Program-made: the position numbers and the translations under genes | DNA from: Haematobia irritans | Lineage: Eukaryota > Arthropoda > Insecta > Diptera > Muscidae | DNA: 64,000 bases | Assembly: GCF_050003625.1 (NCBI RefSeq) | Contig: NC_134398.1 | Span: 113,932,145 to 113,996,144, forward strand | Direction of reading: 5' to 3' | Notes under the pieces: generated by a model | What the model was told of the DNA's origin: nothing | The model's input: the letters and a program-made list of their open reading frames with translations, nothing else | The model's database searches: none | Shown: one piece after another, positions 53,671 through 64,000 of the stretch | Position numbering within the stretch: position 1 is the first letter of the stretch | Layout: every line of letters begins with the position of its first letter

Positions 53671-56600
53671 CACTCAAAAAAATATCCTTCATCAAATTTG
53701 ATGAAGCGTGTTCATCAACCCAGTTTCATCAAATTTGATGAAAAATTTCATCATATATATGAAATTTTCATTGATTTGAAGAAATTTTTGAGAAAAAATG
53801 ATGAAAATGGTTCATAAACATTTCATCGCTTCATAAAAACGAGTCATCACTTCTTCATCACTTCATCAAAATTTTCATCATCAAATTTGATGAAAAATTT
53901 CATCAGATGAATGAAATTTTCATAGATTTGAAGAAATTTTTGAGAAAAAATGATGAAAAAGTTTCATAAACTCTTCATCACATCATAAAAACATTTCATC
54001 ACTTCTTCATAACTTCATGGGAATGTTTCATCAACTCAATTTCAACAAATTTGATGAAAAGCTTCATCATTTATATGAAATTTTCATATATTTGAAGAAA
54101 ATTTTGGGAAAAAAATTGATGAAAATATTTCATAGGCATTACATTACTTCTTCATCACTTCGTCATCAAATTTGATGAACATTTTCATTTAACTAATGAA
54201 ATTTTCATACATTTGAAAATCAATGTTGATGAAAAATGATGAAAATCTTTCATAAACATTTCATCGCTTCATAAAAACATTTCATCACTACTTCATAACT
54301 TCATGGAAATGTTTCATCAAACCAATTTCAAAAAATTGATGAAATTGTTCATCAATTATGTGAAATTTTCATATATTTTAAGAAAATTTTGAAACAAAAA
54401 ATGATGAATCTGTTTCATAAACATTTCATTATTTCTTCATCACTTCGTCATGAAGTTTGATGAAAATTTTCATCAAATGCATGACATTTTCATACATTTG
54501 AAAAACTGTTTTGTTGAAAAAATGATGAAAATATTTCATAAACAGTTCATCACTTCTTCATAACTTTTTGGAAATGTGTCGTCAACCAAATTTCATAAAA
54601 ATTGATGGAACTGTTTATCAAATATATAAAATTTCGAATTAAAGACAATTTCGTCAATTTAGATGAAAGTTTCATAAAATATACCTTTTTTTGTTATTTC
54701 GCAATACTCTCGAAATTGAGAAGAAATTTTCTTCAATTTGATGAAACTTTCTTCACTTTTCTTCATTTTGATGAAATTTTCATAAACTTCTATGAAGCTG
54801 TCATCAATTTTGATGAAATTTCATAACATTTCATCAAATTGAAGAAAATTTCATCAATTTTGAAGAAATTTTCGTAAAACTTATATAACATTTTAATTTT
54901 TCCGACACTCATTAAATTTTGAATACATTTTCTTTAATTTGATGAAAATTTCTTCACTTTTCTTCATTTTGATGAAATTTTCATCAATTTTTATGAAGCC
55001 GTCATTAATTTTGATGAAATTTCATTAGATTTCGTCAAATTGAAGAAAATTTCATCAATTTTGAAGAAAGTTTCATAACACTTACCTGATGTTTTAAAAT
55101 TCCCAAATATTTAAATAAATATTGATAAAATAAATAAATAATTAGTGTTTTTATATACAAAAAAGAAAAATAGAATTTAACAAATTTGAAATTCAGTAAT
55201 TTCTTTCTCTATGCCTTTAAGTGATGTTTGGAGCAGACCAACAACAACAAAATAAGTTCATTTGGTAATTCTCTCTCTAACTAGTCAGTTTGTTCTTAGC
55301 TTTCTCGTCGAACGGTCGTGTCCTGGTAAAATAGTGGAATTTGTGTGAGAGTGGGAATTTTTTAAGAAGCTGATTAATATGTTGTGTTTTTTATGCAAAC
55401 AAGACTTTAAAGAACATATGAAATTATTCAAACATTTGAAAGTGAACCATTTATTAAAGAAAACCGATAATTATTTCTGTTGTGGACAGTCTTATGGACA
55501 CTCAAATCGTTTCCAAAAACATATGAAAAAAATCATGCTGATCATGCACAAGCAGAATGCAAAACAAAACATAAAACAGTGGTGATACAAAAAAAAAAAT
55601 TGGAAGTGAACAATGGAGAATGCATATATAGGATATGAAAATAGCGCAAAAGCAGCAATTCACAGTGGAAGTGGCCGTGAAAAAATTAATGTATTAAAAT
55701 CAAATGTTTTAGAATTTGTTACGTGCTTATATGGAAAGGAAAATTTGTGCCGAAAAGACACGCAAAGTATTCACGAAAGCGTGATTAGATGTCGTGATAT
55801 CGTGATTAGATGTCGTGATAAGACTAACTACCAACTTTTAGAGATGTATCCAAAGGAAAAGCCGACGTACTACCGTACCGAACGACGTGGGAAAATTGAG
55901 TTTCGTAAGTTAATTAGTGTGTTGTCTAAATCATTTCGTTTAATTTCTATTATTTTTCCAGACCCAGAAGAGGACGCCCAAACTGTGATTAGAAAACTTA
56001 AATATGTGAAGTTAAATATAGACTTATTTTACTCCAAATGGGGCGCTTGTTCACAATTTCGGCTAAAACAAATTTTTGAAGAATGTCAGAATATTGGAGA
56101 TATTTTAACAAAATGGCCCCAATATAAACGGAACGACGCATCTGTACTGGTATGTATATATTTATATTGTTGGTTGTTTTGATATTTATAGATTACCGAC
56201 TTTCGCAGATAGATATTGACTTCGAACGAATCCATCCCAATCACGGTAAAATCGAAAACTGGAAAAGATTATGCGTATTTTTCTACTTTTAAAAAATCCA
56301 ATCATTTCAAGGACGACATACCAACAAAATTGATCAATTCTCTTAATAATGATGCAGCACAGAAAGGTAAACATTTTTTTTTAATTTTCGAACTTCATAT
56401 CCAAAAATACTTAATATTTTAATTTCAGATCCTGATATGTTTCCAGTAAAAATATTGTGGTGTCTACATTATTATTTAATTCCAACTGCCAGACGTGTTT
56501 CGACAAATGAAGCGGGGAAAAAAATATCTGTGCGATATACAATCCAAGATTCTCAAAATTCATTTTTTATACCGACACAACTATGCAAGCGCTAGAAAAT

Positions 56601-58010
56601 TATTTGGACAACTTAAAGCAGAAAAAGGAAAACATTCAGCCATTTATTTTAGGTGTTGGAAGTATCGAAACAAAAATTGAGCCTGTATTTGTATACATAG
56701 ATGGAGCGTTTATAAAATGTGCAAATTTCTTGAAATCTGTAGACGTTTGCTTCAAAGTATTGCATGTCTTCAATTTGAAGTATCCAAATGCTTGTGAAAA
56801 TTTTATGTCTTTTATTGAGAACTACCTATTTGAAATTAAAGGAAACACTTAAGATAATTCAAGATGCTCAATTCTCTTAGACGAACTTACCAAAATTGAC
56901 ACTTTTCATATAACATGCATAAATACATTCATGAATAAAACTAATACTCATGAATAAAAATAATAAACAAATGTGTTATTATATCCTATGTAACTTTTCC
57001 TACGCGTATTGAATATTAATCAATTCTGAATATTTTTATTAATTTCAGCTGAATTAATGAAAATATGTCTTCAACTTGAGGAAATGTTTCATATAGAATG
57101 TAGAAAGAAATGTTTTCTTCAAATTTTGTCACATTTCCGTAATGTCATCAAATTTGAAGAAATGTTTTGTACGATATATTAGAAATTTCATCAATTTTGA
57201 AGAAATATTTTGTAAACAATTTATGAAATATTTCATCAAATTGAAGAAATAATTTGGTTCTAATGAAAATATTACATTAATCCAATGAAATTTCTTCAAT
57301 TTTGATGAAATGTTTCATAAACAATAAATGAAATGTTTCATCAAATTGAAGAAATAATTTCAACAATTTGGCTCCAATGAAAATATTTCATTAATCCAAT
57401 GAAATTTCTTCAATGTTGATGAAGTGTTTCATAAATTATATATGAAATGTTTCATCAAATTGAAGAAATAATTTCAACAATTTGGCTCCAATGAAAATAT
57501 TTCATAGATTCAATGAAGTTTCATCAAAGTTGATGACATGCTTCATACATAATGTATGAAATGTTTCATCAAATTGAAGAAACAATTTTACTCTGATGAA
57601 ACATTTCATAGACATTATGAAAATTCATCAAAATTGAAGAAACATTTCATATATAATATATGAAACATTTCATCAAAATGAAGAAGTTTCATACATTATA
57701 TGAAATGTGTCATATATTTTAAGAAATTTCTTCACAGTTTATAAGAATTTTTGATGAAAGTATACTTCAAATATGATGAAAAATCATCATTTTGAAGAAA
57801 TTTCAAAAATATTGATGAATAGCTTCATAAATAGTGATGAACAGCTTCCTAAGAAGATTTCTTCAATTTGATGAAATATTTCATATCTCCGGATTTTGAT
57901 GAAACGCATTTCATAGAATTGATGAAAAAATCATTGGAGCCAAATTAAGGAATTTTTTCATCAACTTGATGAAGAAATTCTTCAATTTGAAGAAGGTTTT
58001 TTTTTCAGTG
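53671..58010 (+). mobile_element. 4.3-kb CAC-type element with TTCATCAAATTTGATGAA words and a decayed gene
   Basis: The left end CACTCAAAAAAATATCC and the right end ..GGTTTTTTTTTCAGTG are flanked by TA (53669-53670 and 58011-58012). The left copy of the host at 39495 has the empty site GTCTATAAATTT (reversed). About 1.4 kb on the left and 1.0 kb on the right consist almost wholly of TTCATC/GATGAA, TTTCATAAAC and TTCTTCAA words. Between them lies a promoter-like stretch and a broken, intron-bearing gene (55379-56852). CACT(G/C) ends, a 2-bp duplication and dense subterminal repeats recall CACTA/EnSpm elements. Confidence 0.8.
55379..56852 (+). pseudogene. Decayed transposon-borne gene, three exons, zinc-finger-like start
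   Basis: Exon 1 (55379-56149) opens MLCFLCKQDFKEHMKLFKHL, a CxxC..HxxxxH finger, then a second Cys/His cluster (FCCGQSY..HMKK). After two in-frame stops (near 55583 and 55601) it continues from MENAYIGYE with MYPKEKPTYYRTERRGKIEF and WPQYKRNDASVL. Introns: GTATGT..CGCAG (56150-56208) and GTAAAC..TTTCAG (56367-56428). Exon 2 reads IDIDFERIHPNHGKIENWKR, then shifts frame. Exon 3 reads DPDMFPVKILWCLHYYLIP, shifts frame near 56570, then FKVLHVFNLKYPNACENF to a stop at 56852. AATAAA lies near 56955. The pattern recalls uncharacterised proteins of animal transposons (memory only). No DDE motif is seen. Confidence 0.6.
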
Positions 58011-58448
58011 TATAAATTTAATTACATGTGAACTAAAAATATTTCATTGGGTAATTTTCTACCAACAATTATTAACTATAGGAATTGTCAGTAAGAAATT
58101 GCTATTCACTTTCAAGTTAATTTTTCGTAAAAAAAATATTTTCTCATACAAAAAAAAAAATCTTATAGTAAATTGCACTTATTATTTAGAAAATACTTTA
58201 CATTTCACAAGTAGTTTTATAGCATGACAAACGAATTTTTAACTACCAGTTAAGAAATTGTTTAAGGAAATTTCCATCGTATTTTGTAGGCCATGAACTA
58301 AACGATTGCTACTTAGAATTTGTAAAATTTCCTTTCGAGTAGTTAATTTTCGTTGAAGATACGAAAAATGAACTAAAATTATGGAAAATTCTTGTAATAA
58401 ATTATTGTAAAAATCTTCTTAAATTTACGAGACACTTTTTTTTCTGTG

Positions 58449-59374
58449 AAAAAATAACGATGGCGACGGAGATCATGTTTATACGAAATTTGTAAATTCA
58501 TATATGTTTGCATAGAGAGTCCATCTGTTTGTGCGCACACTATATTTAATTGGCATATACACATAAATAAATGAAAAATTTTAAAGATGTCCTTCTCGAA
58601 CATATATTTATTAAATCTTAAAACTTGTAATGGATGTAAGTTTTAAGTTATTGTTTATTCAAAAATACTCTTACAATGTTTGTGTTGGTAATAATTTCTT
58701 AAATCCAAAATCAGAGCAGCGTTATGCTAATGTCAAAAGGTTTCAAATTTGCATACAACCATTGCTTTTTATATGTAATGTGATTTTGTATTGATGACCT
58801 GGAATAAAATTTGATAGTATTGAAGACCATCTTCCTTTTTTCTGCTTTGGGGTTAATTTTACGTAGTGTCCTTGGCTGATTTGAAAATCCTCTTTAGGTT
58901 TGCATTTTACATCGGCTCTTAAAACTTTGTTTCGCAAAACAAATCGAAAACATTTGTTTCTGTTGCTGTTAACAAATAATACCGACATGAAAGTAATTTT
59001 GGATAGCCCTCTTTGGAAACAACACATCTCACACATCTTTAAATACCAACAGCATGAAGTTTCCGACATTGTTTTCATGTCCTTATGTCAAGAAACATGG
59101 CAAGCTGCAAAAAGGCTAAATAAGAATTCTTCGAAGTGAACTTATGTCACCCGGTTGAACTGAATTGAACCAAACTAAAGTGAAATGAGAGGAAGACACA
59201 TTAAAATTCAGTAAAGGGATTTCACAAATCCACTTCGACGAGTAAAAGTCTGTAAATTCCATACGCATGTGATTCAAACTCTAAAGCGGCTGTACATTTT
59301 TTGTAAAAAAAAAACACACACACACAAACAAAAGAAAACTCAACTCCCACACAAAACGCAAACCTAAGCCAATA
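58449..59374. other. Gene-free interval (two weak overlapping frames)
   Basis: No repeat family is recognised. An 111-codon frame on the reverse strand (58743-59078) and an 80-codon forward frame (58900-59139) overlap. Neither resembles a known protein and I do not call either. It may be single-copy host DNA. Confidence 0.35.
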
Positions 59375-60444
59375 CACACAAAAAAATAACTGCAAATAAA
59401 TAATAACAACTTTATTTGTATGTAAAATCTGCTGATGCTCAACAAATTTGTCTATTGAATATGAGGCATTTGTTGTTGAAATGTGTTTGTAGATGCTTGA
59501 CAGAGGAAATAATAGAAATATTCAGAATTTTCAACAAATTGTTTTGTTGCGAAAATAGTTGACTGCTATCGATATGAAAACAAAAACAAAAATACAAGAC
59601 TGGTTACGCGCACATCGCTGAGAACATGTACGAAAGCTAAAAGAAGTATGCGAAGAATACCGTTAGAACAAAATGAGTATGAGCACATGCACGTGTATGA
59701 TAGCAAGCAAAGAGCTCATTAAACAGAGAATACAGAAAAACATTTATAAATGTCTGTGAAAAATTTATATTTTTCAATTTGGTAGTTTCTTAAATGTGTT
59801 TGTTGTATGAGATAATTAATAAAACCATATTAATATCGGGATTAGAGTTATTACAATTCTAATTAACTAGAATATATATCACTGGGCAAAAAGTTGTCAA
59901 AATGCTTGCTAGACCCTCGACTACTCAAATTTAAAATCGTCATACATTTACAAAACTGAGTATAGGATTTTCGACACAAAAATGTTACATGTTCCCCGTC
60001 CAAAAATAGCATTTTGGTCATATTCATTCTCTGTATGTACTTAACAAAATATCTCCAAAATTGTTCCAGCAATTTTGGTGCAATAATTCTGTCAATTTCA
60101 ATTTAATTTTTGTCAATACACCAATAAATTTGTTACAGGTCATTGATAGACTCCAACAAACCACATACAAATTTTTTCGTTCAAATTCAAAAATATTTGT
60201 TGAGGATTAAACGTAACGTTCAATAACAAATATTTTGTACTGTTGGAAGCTCAACAAATTACTTACAAATTATGTTATTGAGAACACAAATTATTTGTTG
60301 CCTTCTGATGGTAACGATTGCTAACAACTTTTTTGTAATAATGGTTATTAAAAGTACAAATTAGTTTGTTGCAGGAAAATTAAAAAATTTTGTTATTGGT
60401 TTTCCAACAAAAGTTATTGGTTCTCAAACTTATTTTTATCTGTG
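59375..60444. mobile_element. CAC-type element rich in CAACAAA/TTTGTTG words
   Basis: The ends CACACAAAAAAATAACTG and reversed CACAGATAAAAATAAGTTTG are inverted with few changes. TA flanks both sides (59373-59374 and 60445-60446). CAACAAA, TTTGTTG and TTATTGGT words recur from 59440 to 60420. A 70-codon reverse frame near 59863 is unconvincing. 1,070 bp. Confidence 0.75.
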
Positions 60445-61274
60445 TACTTCTAATACCAGAAACGGAAACGGAACAGTGGCAGCAACTGCAGCAGAAGCAT
60501 CAACACAACAATGACAACGGAAAACACATTGTGTGACAAATACTCAGGCACTCACACTCCCCAACCGGTACGCTTCTAAAATCGCCTAAATGCAGACAAT
60601 GGAATTATTGAAATTCACCTCACATAAGCACGAGGCAAAACACAAACATGGAAAATCCAACTCTCGACAGCAAAAGCCCAACTGGGATAGACCAACAAAA
60701 GGGAGATGAATGTAGGCTCCTAAAATCATTCGGTGTACTTAAAAAGTCACCCATTGCATAGAGTTGGGAACCAAAACATAGCCCTCAGGGCCAAATGCCA
60801 TGGGTGAGCCACAAGCAGGGGAAGACAAATAAAAGAATCCCAAGGAAGAATGATGCCATGAGAGGGAGGTTAGATCTAACGCAACGAAGCATTAAACAAT
60901 CATATTGATGGCGAAGGGTATCATGCCTTGCTAAACGTTTTAAATGTCGTAAACTCCAATTACTAGTGCTCAGGAGGAAAACTGAAATTGCAGGATGTTC
61001 ATCAGGACATGGTGGATGAGATGACATTTAGAAGATGAGCACGAGCACATCACCCCTCTTATCCTTTACAATGTGGTTGTCCTTTGTTTGTCGAATGGAC
61101 AAAAAATAAATCGAATTTTACAGGAGAAGCGAATGGATCTAAGGACAATAGTATTGGATTGGTACCAAATAACCAAACATCCAGTCACATGCAATTTTAG
61201 TTTTCCCACGCTTAAGTGGAAAATATCTTTGGCATATAATAACTAAAGGGTCCTACATAGCACATGATGGATAG
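60445..61274. other. Unassigned interval, less AT-rich
   Basis: No repeat family or gene is recognised. Base composition is more balanced than its neighbours (for example 60640-60860), so it may be old single-copy DNA. Confidence 0.35.
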
Positions 61275-61765
61275 AAAAAATCCCAGCAAAAAAAGGGCTT
61301 ACAAAAATGTAGTTTGGATCCCCAATCTGTGATCCGGAAGTGGTGCAAACTTGGATCATCTCCAATGAATTTTACAGGGGCTTGTCATAGGATGGAAGTA
61401 CTCCCTTTTTGGATCCTTTGCATTGCTTTAGAAGTTATGCCCTGGAAGTTAATTTGAATGAAGAAATTTAAAAAGCAAAAAAAAAAATTTTCAACCAATT
61501 TCACTTTTTTTCATCCACATGTTTTATTACACAATTATTTTCCAATTATCTAATTTTTACAATTTGAAAAACTTTTTCGCTCCGACCATGGGTTGATCCT
61601 GGGTTTGCTGGTACCATAACAGAACGCCTTAACACACTCAGCCACAAACGCCATTGAATATAAAGCGTCGAAAGGTCAATTCAAATGTTTGTGATATGAT
61701 CGTAATACGACACCAAGGAATAACATTCTAATTGCTTCTCGAGATGTTCTTTATTAGTATGAACG
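61275..61765 (-). repeat. tRNA-Ser-like repeat, reverse copy
   Basis: The reverse of 61578-61651 reads GTTTGTGGCTGAGTGTGTTA AGGCG .. CAAACCCAGGATCAACCC, the same tRNA-Ser-like head as at 544-615. 61290-61450 matches 780-900 reversed (GGATCCCCAATCTGTGATCC, GGGGCTTGTCATAGGATGG). Confidence 0.55.
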
Positions 61766-62149
61766 AAAAAATAAGAAACGCAGTTTCAAATCTCACCAGC
61801 GGCAATTTTTTATCAAATATGTTTCTCAAAAAATATTTTTTTATGTCATGCATCGTTTTTATTTTTTATTTTCGGCATATATTTTCGTATAAGTATATTT
61901 TTTCCATTAAAAATCAACAAAAAAATTAAAAATTCTCGTAATTTGCAAAACCTTCTCAAAAGAACTTCAATGGAAGCGAAAAAGTCAAACGGCACAGGTT
62001 CAAATCCCAGCGGGGATGAAATTTTTTTTTTATTATTATTTTTTTACTTTTTATTAATTTTCTTTTTTTTAGTTTTCAATTTTTTTTTGTAAAATTTAAT
62101 TGTCCAAAATTTGCACTTGAAATAGGCTGATTGCGTTCTTTCTAATACC
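61766..62149. other. AT-rich interval
   Basis: Nothing recognised. T-runs and A-runs around 61985-62095, with a possible worn tRNA-like B-box (GGTTCAAATCCC at 61999). Confidence 0.35.
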
Positions 62150-62311
62150 TGTCCACAAGGACTGCATCGGAAGTAGGAAAAAATCATTTGGGGATCCCAA
62201 GATGTGCTTTAGAAGAAATGTTTGTGGACTTGTCCAAAAGGACTGCATCGGAAGTTGAAAAAACTTGATGGGCGATTCTGGGATGGGCTTTAAAAGAAAT
62301 GTTTGTGGAAC
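62150..62311 (+). repeat. Tandem duplication of an 81-bp unit
   Basis: TGTCCACAAGGACTGCATCG .. GAAATGTTTGTGGA starts at 62150 and again, diverged, at 62231. The end runs into TTTTTTTTTTTGCTGGGA, as in the tRNA-Ser-like repeat (GCTGGG at 448). Confidence 0.65.
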
Positions 62312-62349
62312 AACTTCCAATTTTTTTTTTGCTGGGAATAAGTGGAATT

Positions 62350-62636
62350 AGTTTTTTGCATATTTAAATATGCAGTTGTTTGAGACGATTTGTGAGAGCT
62401 CTTATTGTCATGATGAAGTGTGATCCGTCTTGGGTAGTTGGTTTCCCTGATTTCTTTGAAGAAAACAGGCAAACCAATGGTTGCGTACCACTCAGAATTG
62501 ACTTTCTGCGTTTCGACTCCAACTTTCCGAAAAAAACAAACGACCATTTGCATGCGGGAGCAACTTTTGATGGATCTTGAAATACCCATACTTCGACAGA
62601 TGTTTACTTTTGGGCTCATACACATAAATCCATGAT
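62350..62636 (-). pseudogene. mariner transposase fragment
   Basis: The reverse frame contains SRSIKSCSRMQMVVCFF, VNSEWYATIGLPVFFKEIR, RRITLHHDNKSSHKSSQTT and AYLNMQKTN. ITLHHDN..SH is the second catalytic block of DD34D mariner transposases. The N-terminus and the third acid are missing. The family differs from the other mariner-like elements in the window. The SINE at 62639 abuts it. Confidence 0.75.
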
Positions 62637-62638
62637 TC

Positions 62639-62942
62639 GCCACCGTGGTGCAATGGTTAGCATACCCGCCTTGCATACACAAGGTCGTGGGTTCGATTCC
62701 TGCTACGACCGAACACCAACAAGTTTTTCAGCAGTGGATTATCCCACCTCAGTAATGCTGGTGACATTTTCTGAGGGTTTCAAAGCTTCTCTAAGTGGTT
62801 TCACTGCAATGTGGAACGCCGTTCGGACTCGGCCATAAAAAGGAGGTCCCTTTGTCATTGAGCTTAAATCGGGCAGCACTCAGTGATAAGAGAGAAGTTC
62901 ACCGCTGTGGTATCACAATGGACTGAATAGTCTGAGTGAGCC
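62639..62942 (+). mobile_element. tRNA-headed SINE, second copy, tail lost
   Basis: Nearly the same as 29619-29971 from GCCACCGTGGTGCAATGG through the B-box GGTTCGATTCC to TCTGAGTGAGCC, where it stops before the TAACC repeats. No duplication was found, so the 3' side was deleted or rearranged. Confidence 0.85.
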
Positions 62943-64000
62943 AGTTCGCACACAGAATCAATGGTATCTGGCAGATTTTGGATGTCATGGAGTAAACTAC
63001 GACTACAGTTGAATTTAGGGATGCCAGATTTTGAAGAGGCAAAAAGATCACATTCAGCTTATAAAAAGAGCACATACGCAAAAAAAAGAGCACACTTTTT
63101 CAAATATCGTTTATTTTTTACCGATTTTCAATGCTTTTATTAAGCGTTGTACTACTTTCTTCAGAAAGCAACATATAGTCGTTTCTGCCTAGTTCCATAG
63201 TTGAGATCTGAACAAGTAATGTAAAATTATTGATGTAAAATTATATGATCGTGATACACGCAGAGATGAAACATGATTGTCACAATCATATTCTAGGAGC
63301 AAAATAGTATGATAGGAGCTATTTTTGCGGCGACCATGTAACATTTTAACCTGCAACCATGTTGGCTCAGTGAACATGGTTCTAAGAAAAATATAATTGT
63401 CCTCATCTAAAATGTTATTATATTGATAAAAAGAAATTTGTTTGAATGAAAAGACAATGGCCACGATTTAAAATGTTATGGTATTCATTAAAAATGTTTT
63501 TCTTCTAGTTAAAAGAGTATGGTCACAACCTAATATGTTTTGATCTTTATGAAAAAACTTTTTTCATCGTCGAAAAAAGGACGCCACTTGAGAAAATAAA
63601 ACACAAAATTAACTTTATTTATTTGTTTTTATTTATTTATAAACTAATTCATTGTTTATTTGTATTTACTATATCGTGCACGCAAAGATCACATATTTTT
63701 ACAAACTCTATTTTGGTTCAATTTCAACAATAAGTAATCATTTCATATTTAATTCGTGCCCATCAAATGTACCAATGCAGACATCATGTAACTGCAAATA
63801 AAAATAAATTATACCATATATCAAAATGCAGAACAAAAACCAGGTACATTTTTTCAATTACACTTTCATTTTTTGTGTTCACATAAAACCACGTGCCACT
63901 TCTGAATAAATAAATTAACACAAAACACAGTAAATCCGTATTCTCCGTCCATTCCAAGAAACAATCAACACACGACTGACGCGCAAAGTGTAAATCGTGT
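62943..64000. other. Right end of window, possible start of a CAC-type element
   Basis: 62943-63255 is unassigned. At 63257 TA is followed by CACGCAGAGATGAAACATGA, and then ACCATG/AACATTTTA/AAAATGTTAT words recur to about 63540. The matching end was not found (CACGCAAAGATCACA occurs at 63680 in the same orientation). No gene is seen. Confidence 0.3.

Larger units (their letters stand above)
50980..58448 (-). mobile_element. Large CAC-type element, right copy, inverted, with insertions
   Basis: Reverse complement of 39056-43140: the outer end ..GAGACACTTTTTTTCTGTG matches CACAGAAAAAAAGTGTCTC. The inner about 250 bases (43141-43387 in the left copy) are missing, replaced by the LINE fragment. 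It holds a hAT MITE (51279-51838), the shared piggyBac MITE (52344-52624) and a 4.3-kb CAC-type element (53671-58010). It lacks the left copy's 40287-41721 insertion. About 3.0 kb net. Confidence 0.8.

Noticed and set aside
55379..55585. A stand-alone 68-residue zinc-finger protein
   Set aside because: The next frame (from 55613) is in the same phase, separated only by two stops, and later exons join in phase. It is better read as the broken first part of one gene.
39056..58448. A single 19-kb transposon with 4-kb terminal inverted repeats (Maverick-like)
   Set aside because: The left arm is a complete element with its own two ends and TA duplication, and the right arm is a truncated inverted copy. 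The DNA between holds a LINE, a DINE-III and repeat fragments, with no polymerase, integrase or capsid gene.
58743..59139. Overlapping 111-codon reverse and 80-codon forward frames as a host gene
   Set aside because: Neither has a recognisable domain, and no splice or promoter context could be argued. They are kept only as an unassigned interval.

Overview
The window looks like repeat-dense, AT-rich intergenic or heterochromatic DNA from a higher fly (Brachycera, most likely a calyptrate/muscid such as a stable fly, horn fly or house fly). This host guess is inference. It rests on mini-me/DINE-1-like elements carrying (GTCY)n tracts, a LINE and a tRNA-headed SINE sharing a TAACC-repeat tail, and Tc1/mariner and hAT relics. 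I recognise no host protein-coding gene. Nearly everything that can be named is a mobile element, and many sit inside one another.

Layout. 1-1663: ends of a DINE-III element and a repeat with a tRNA-Ser-like head. 1664-5505: a complete CAC-E element (my label) split by a DINE-I element. 6072-14035: a second CAC-E copy broken by a DINE-I, a CAC-C element, a MITE, a rearranged LINE relic and an oligomer-rich insert. 14694-19652: a DINE-II element holding a hAT (which holds another DINE-II and a second hAT) and a CAC-E copy. 19741-24316: DINE-III fragment, LINE tail, mariner-like copy 1, and a reverse DINE-II with a hAT and two MITEs. 24319-26133: a mariner deletion derivative beside a Tc1 pseudogene. 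26365-30090: DINE-III pieces, a CAC-C relic and a complete SINE. 30675-33528: a GC-rich hAT and two inverted mariner-like copies. 34113-38766: a five-level nest. 39056-58448: two copies of one 4-kb element in inverted orientation, flanking a full-length LINE and a DINE-III. 58449-64000: a CAC-type element, the second tRNA-Ser-like repeat, a mariner fragment, a second SINE and largely unassigned DNA.

Three results stand out. (1) At least ten elements share 5'-CAC(N)..A-rich termini with a 2-bp target duplication, usually TA. Each subfamily is filled with its own short word (AACATAT, TTCATCAAATTTGATGAA, CAACAAA, AATTAA and so on), as expected of CACTA/EnSpm-type subterminal repeats. One of them carries a decayed intron-containing gene. 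(2) The two inverted arms serve as each other's empty sites, which proves three insertions (CA, TA and 8-bp duplications) at base resolution. (3) The CAC-E and CAC-C elements carry two divergent tRNA-like modules (B reverse, A forward), and the A module is also the head of the local SINE. That SINE ends in the same tail as the LINE, so it is probably moved by the LINE machinery.

The LINE at 43414-48369 is nearly intact: ORF1 with a GTG in place of a start codon, ORF2 with one nonsense codon, and clean target duplications. The three mariner-like copies are almost identical to each other, which points to recent movement. All family names and host guesses were made by eye. No database search was run.
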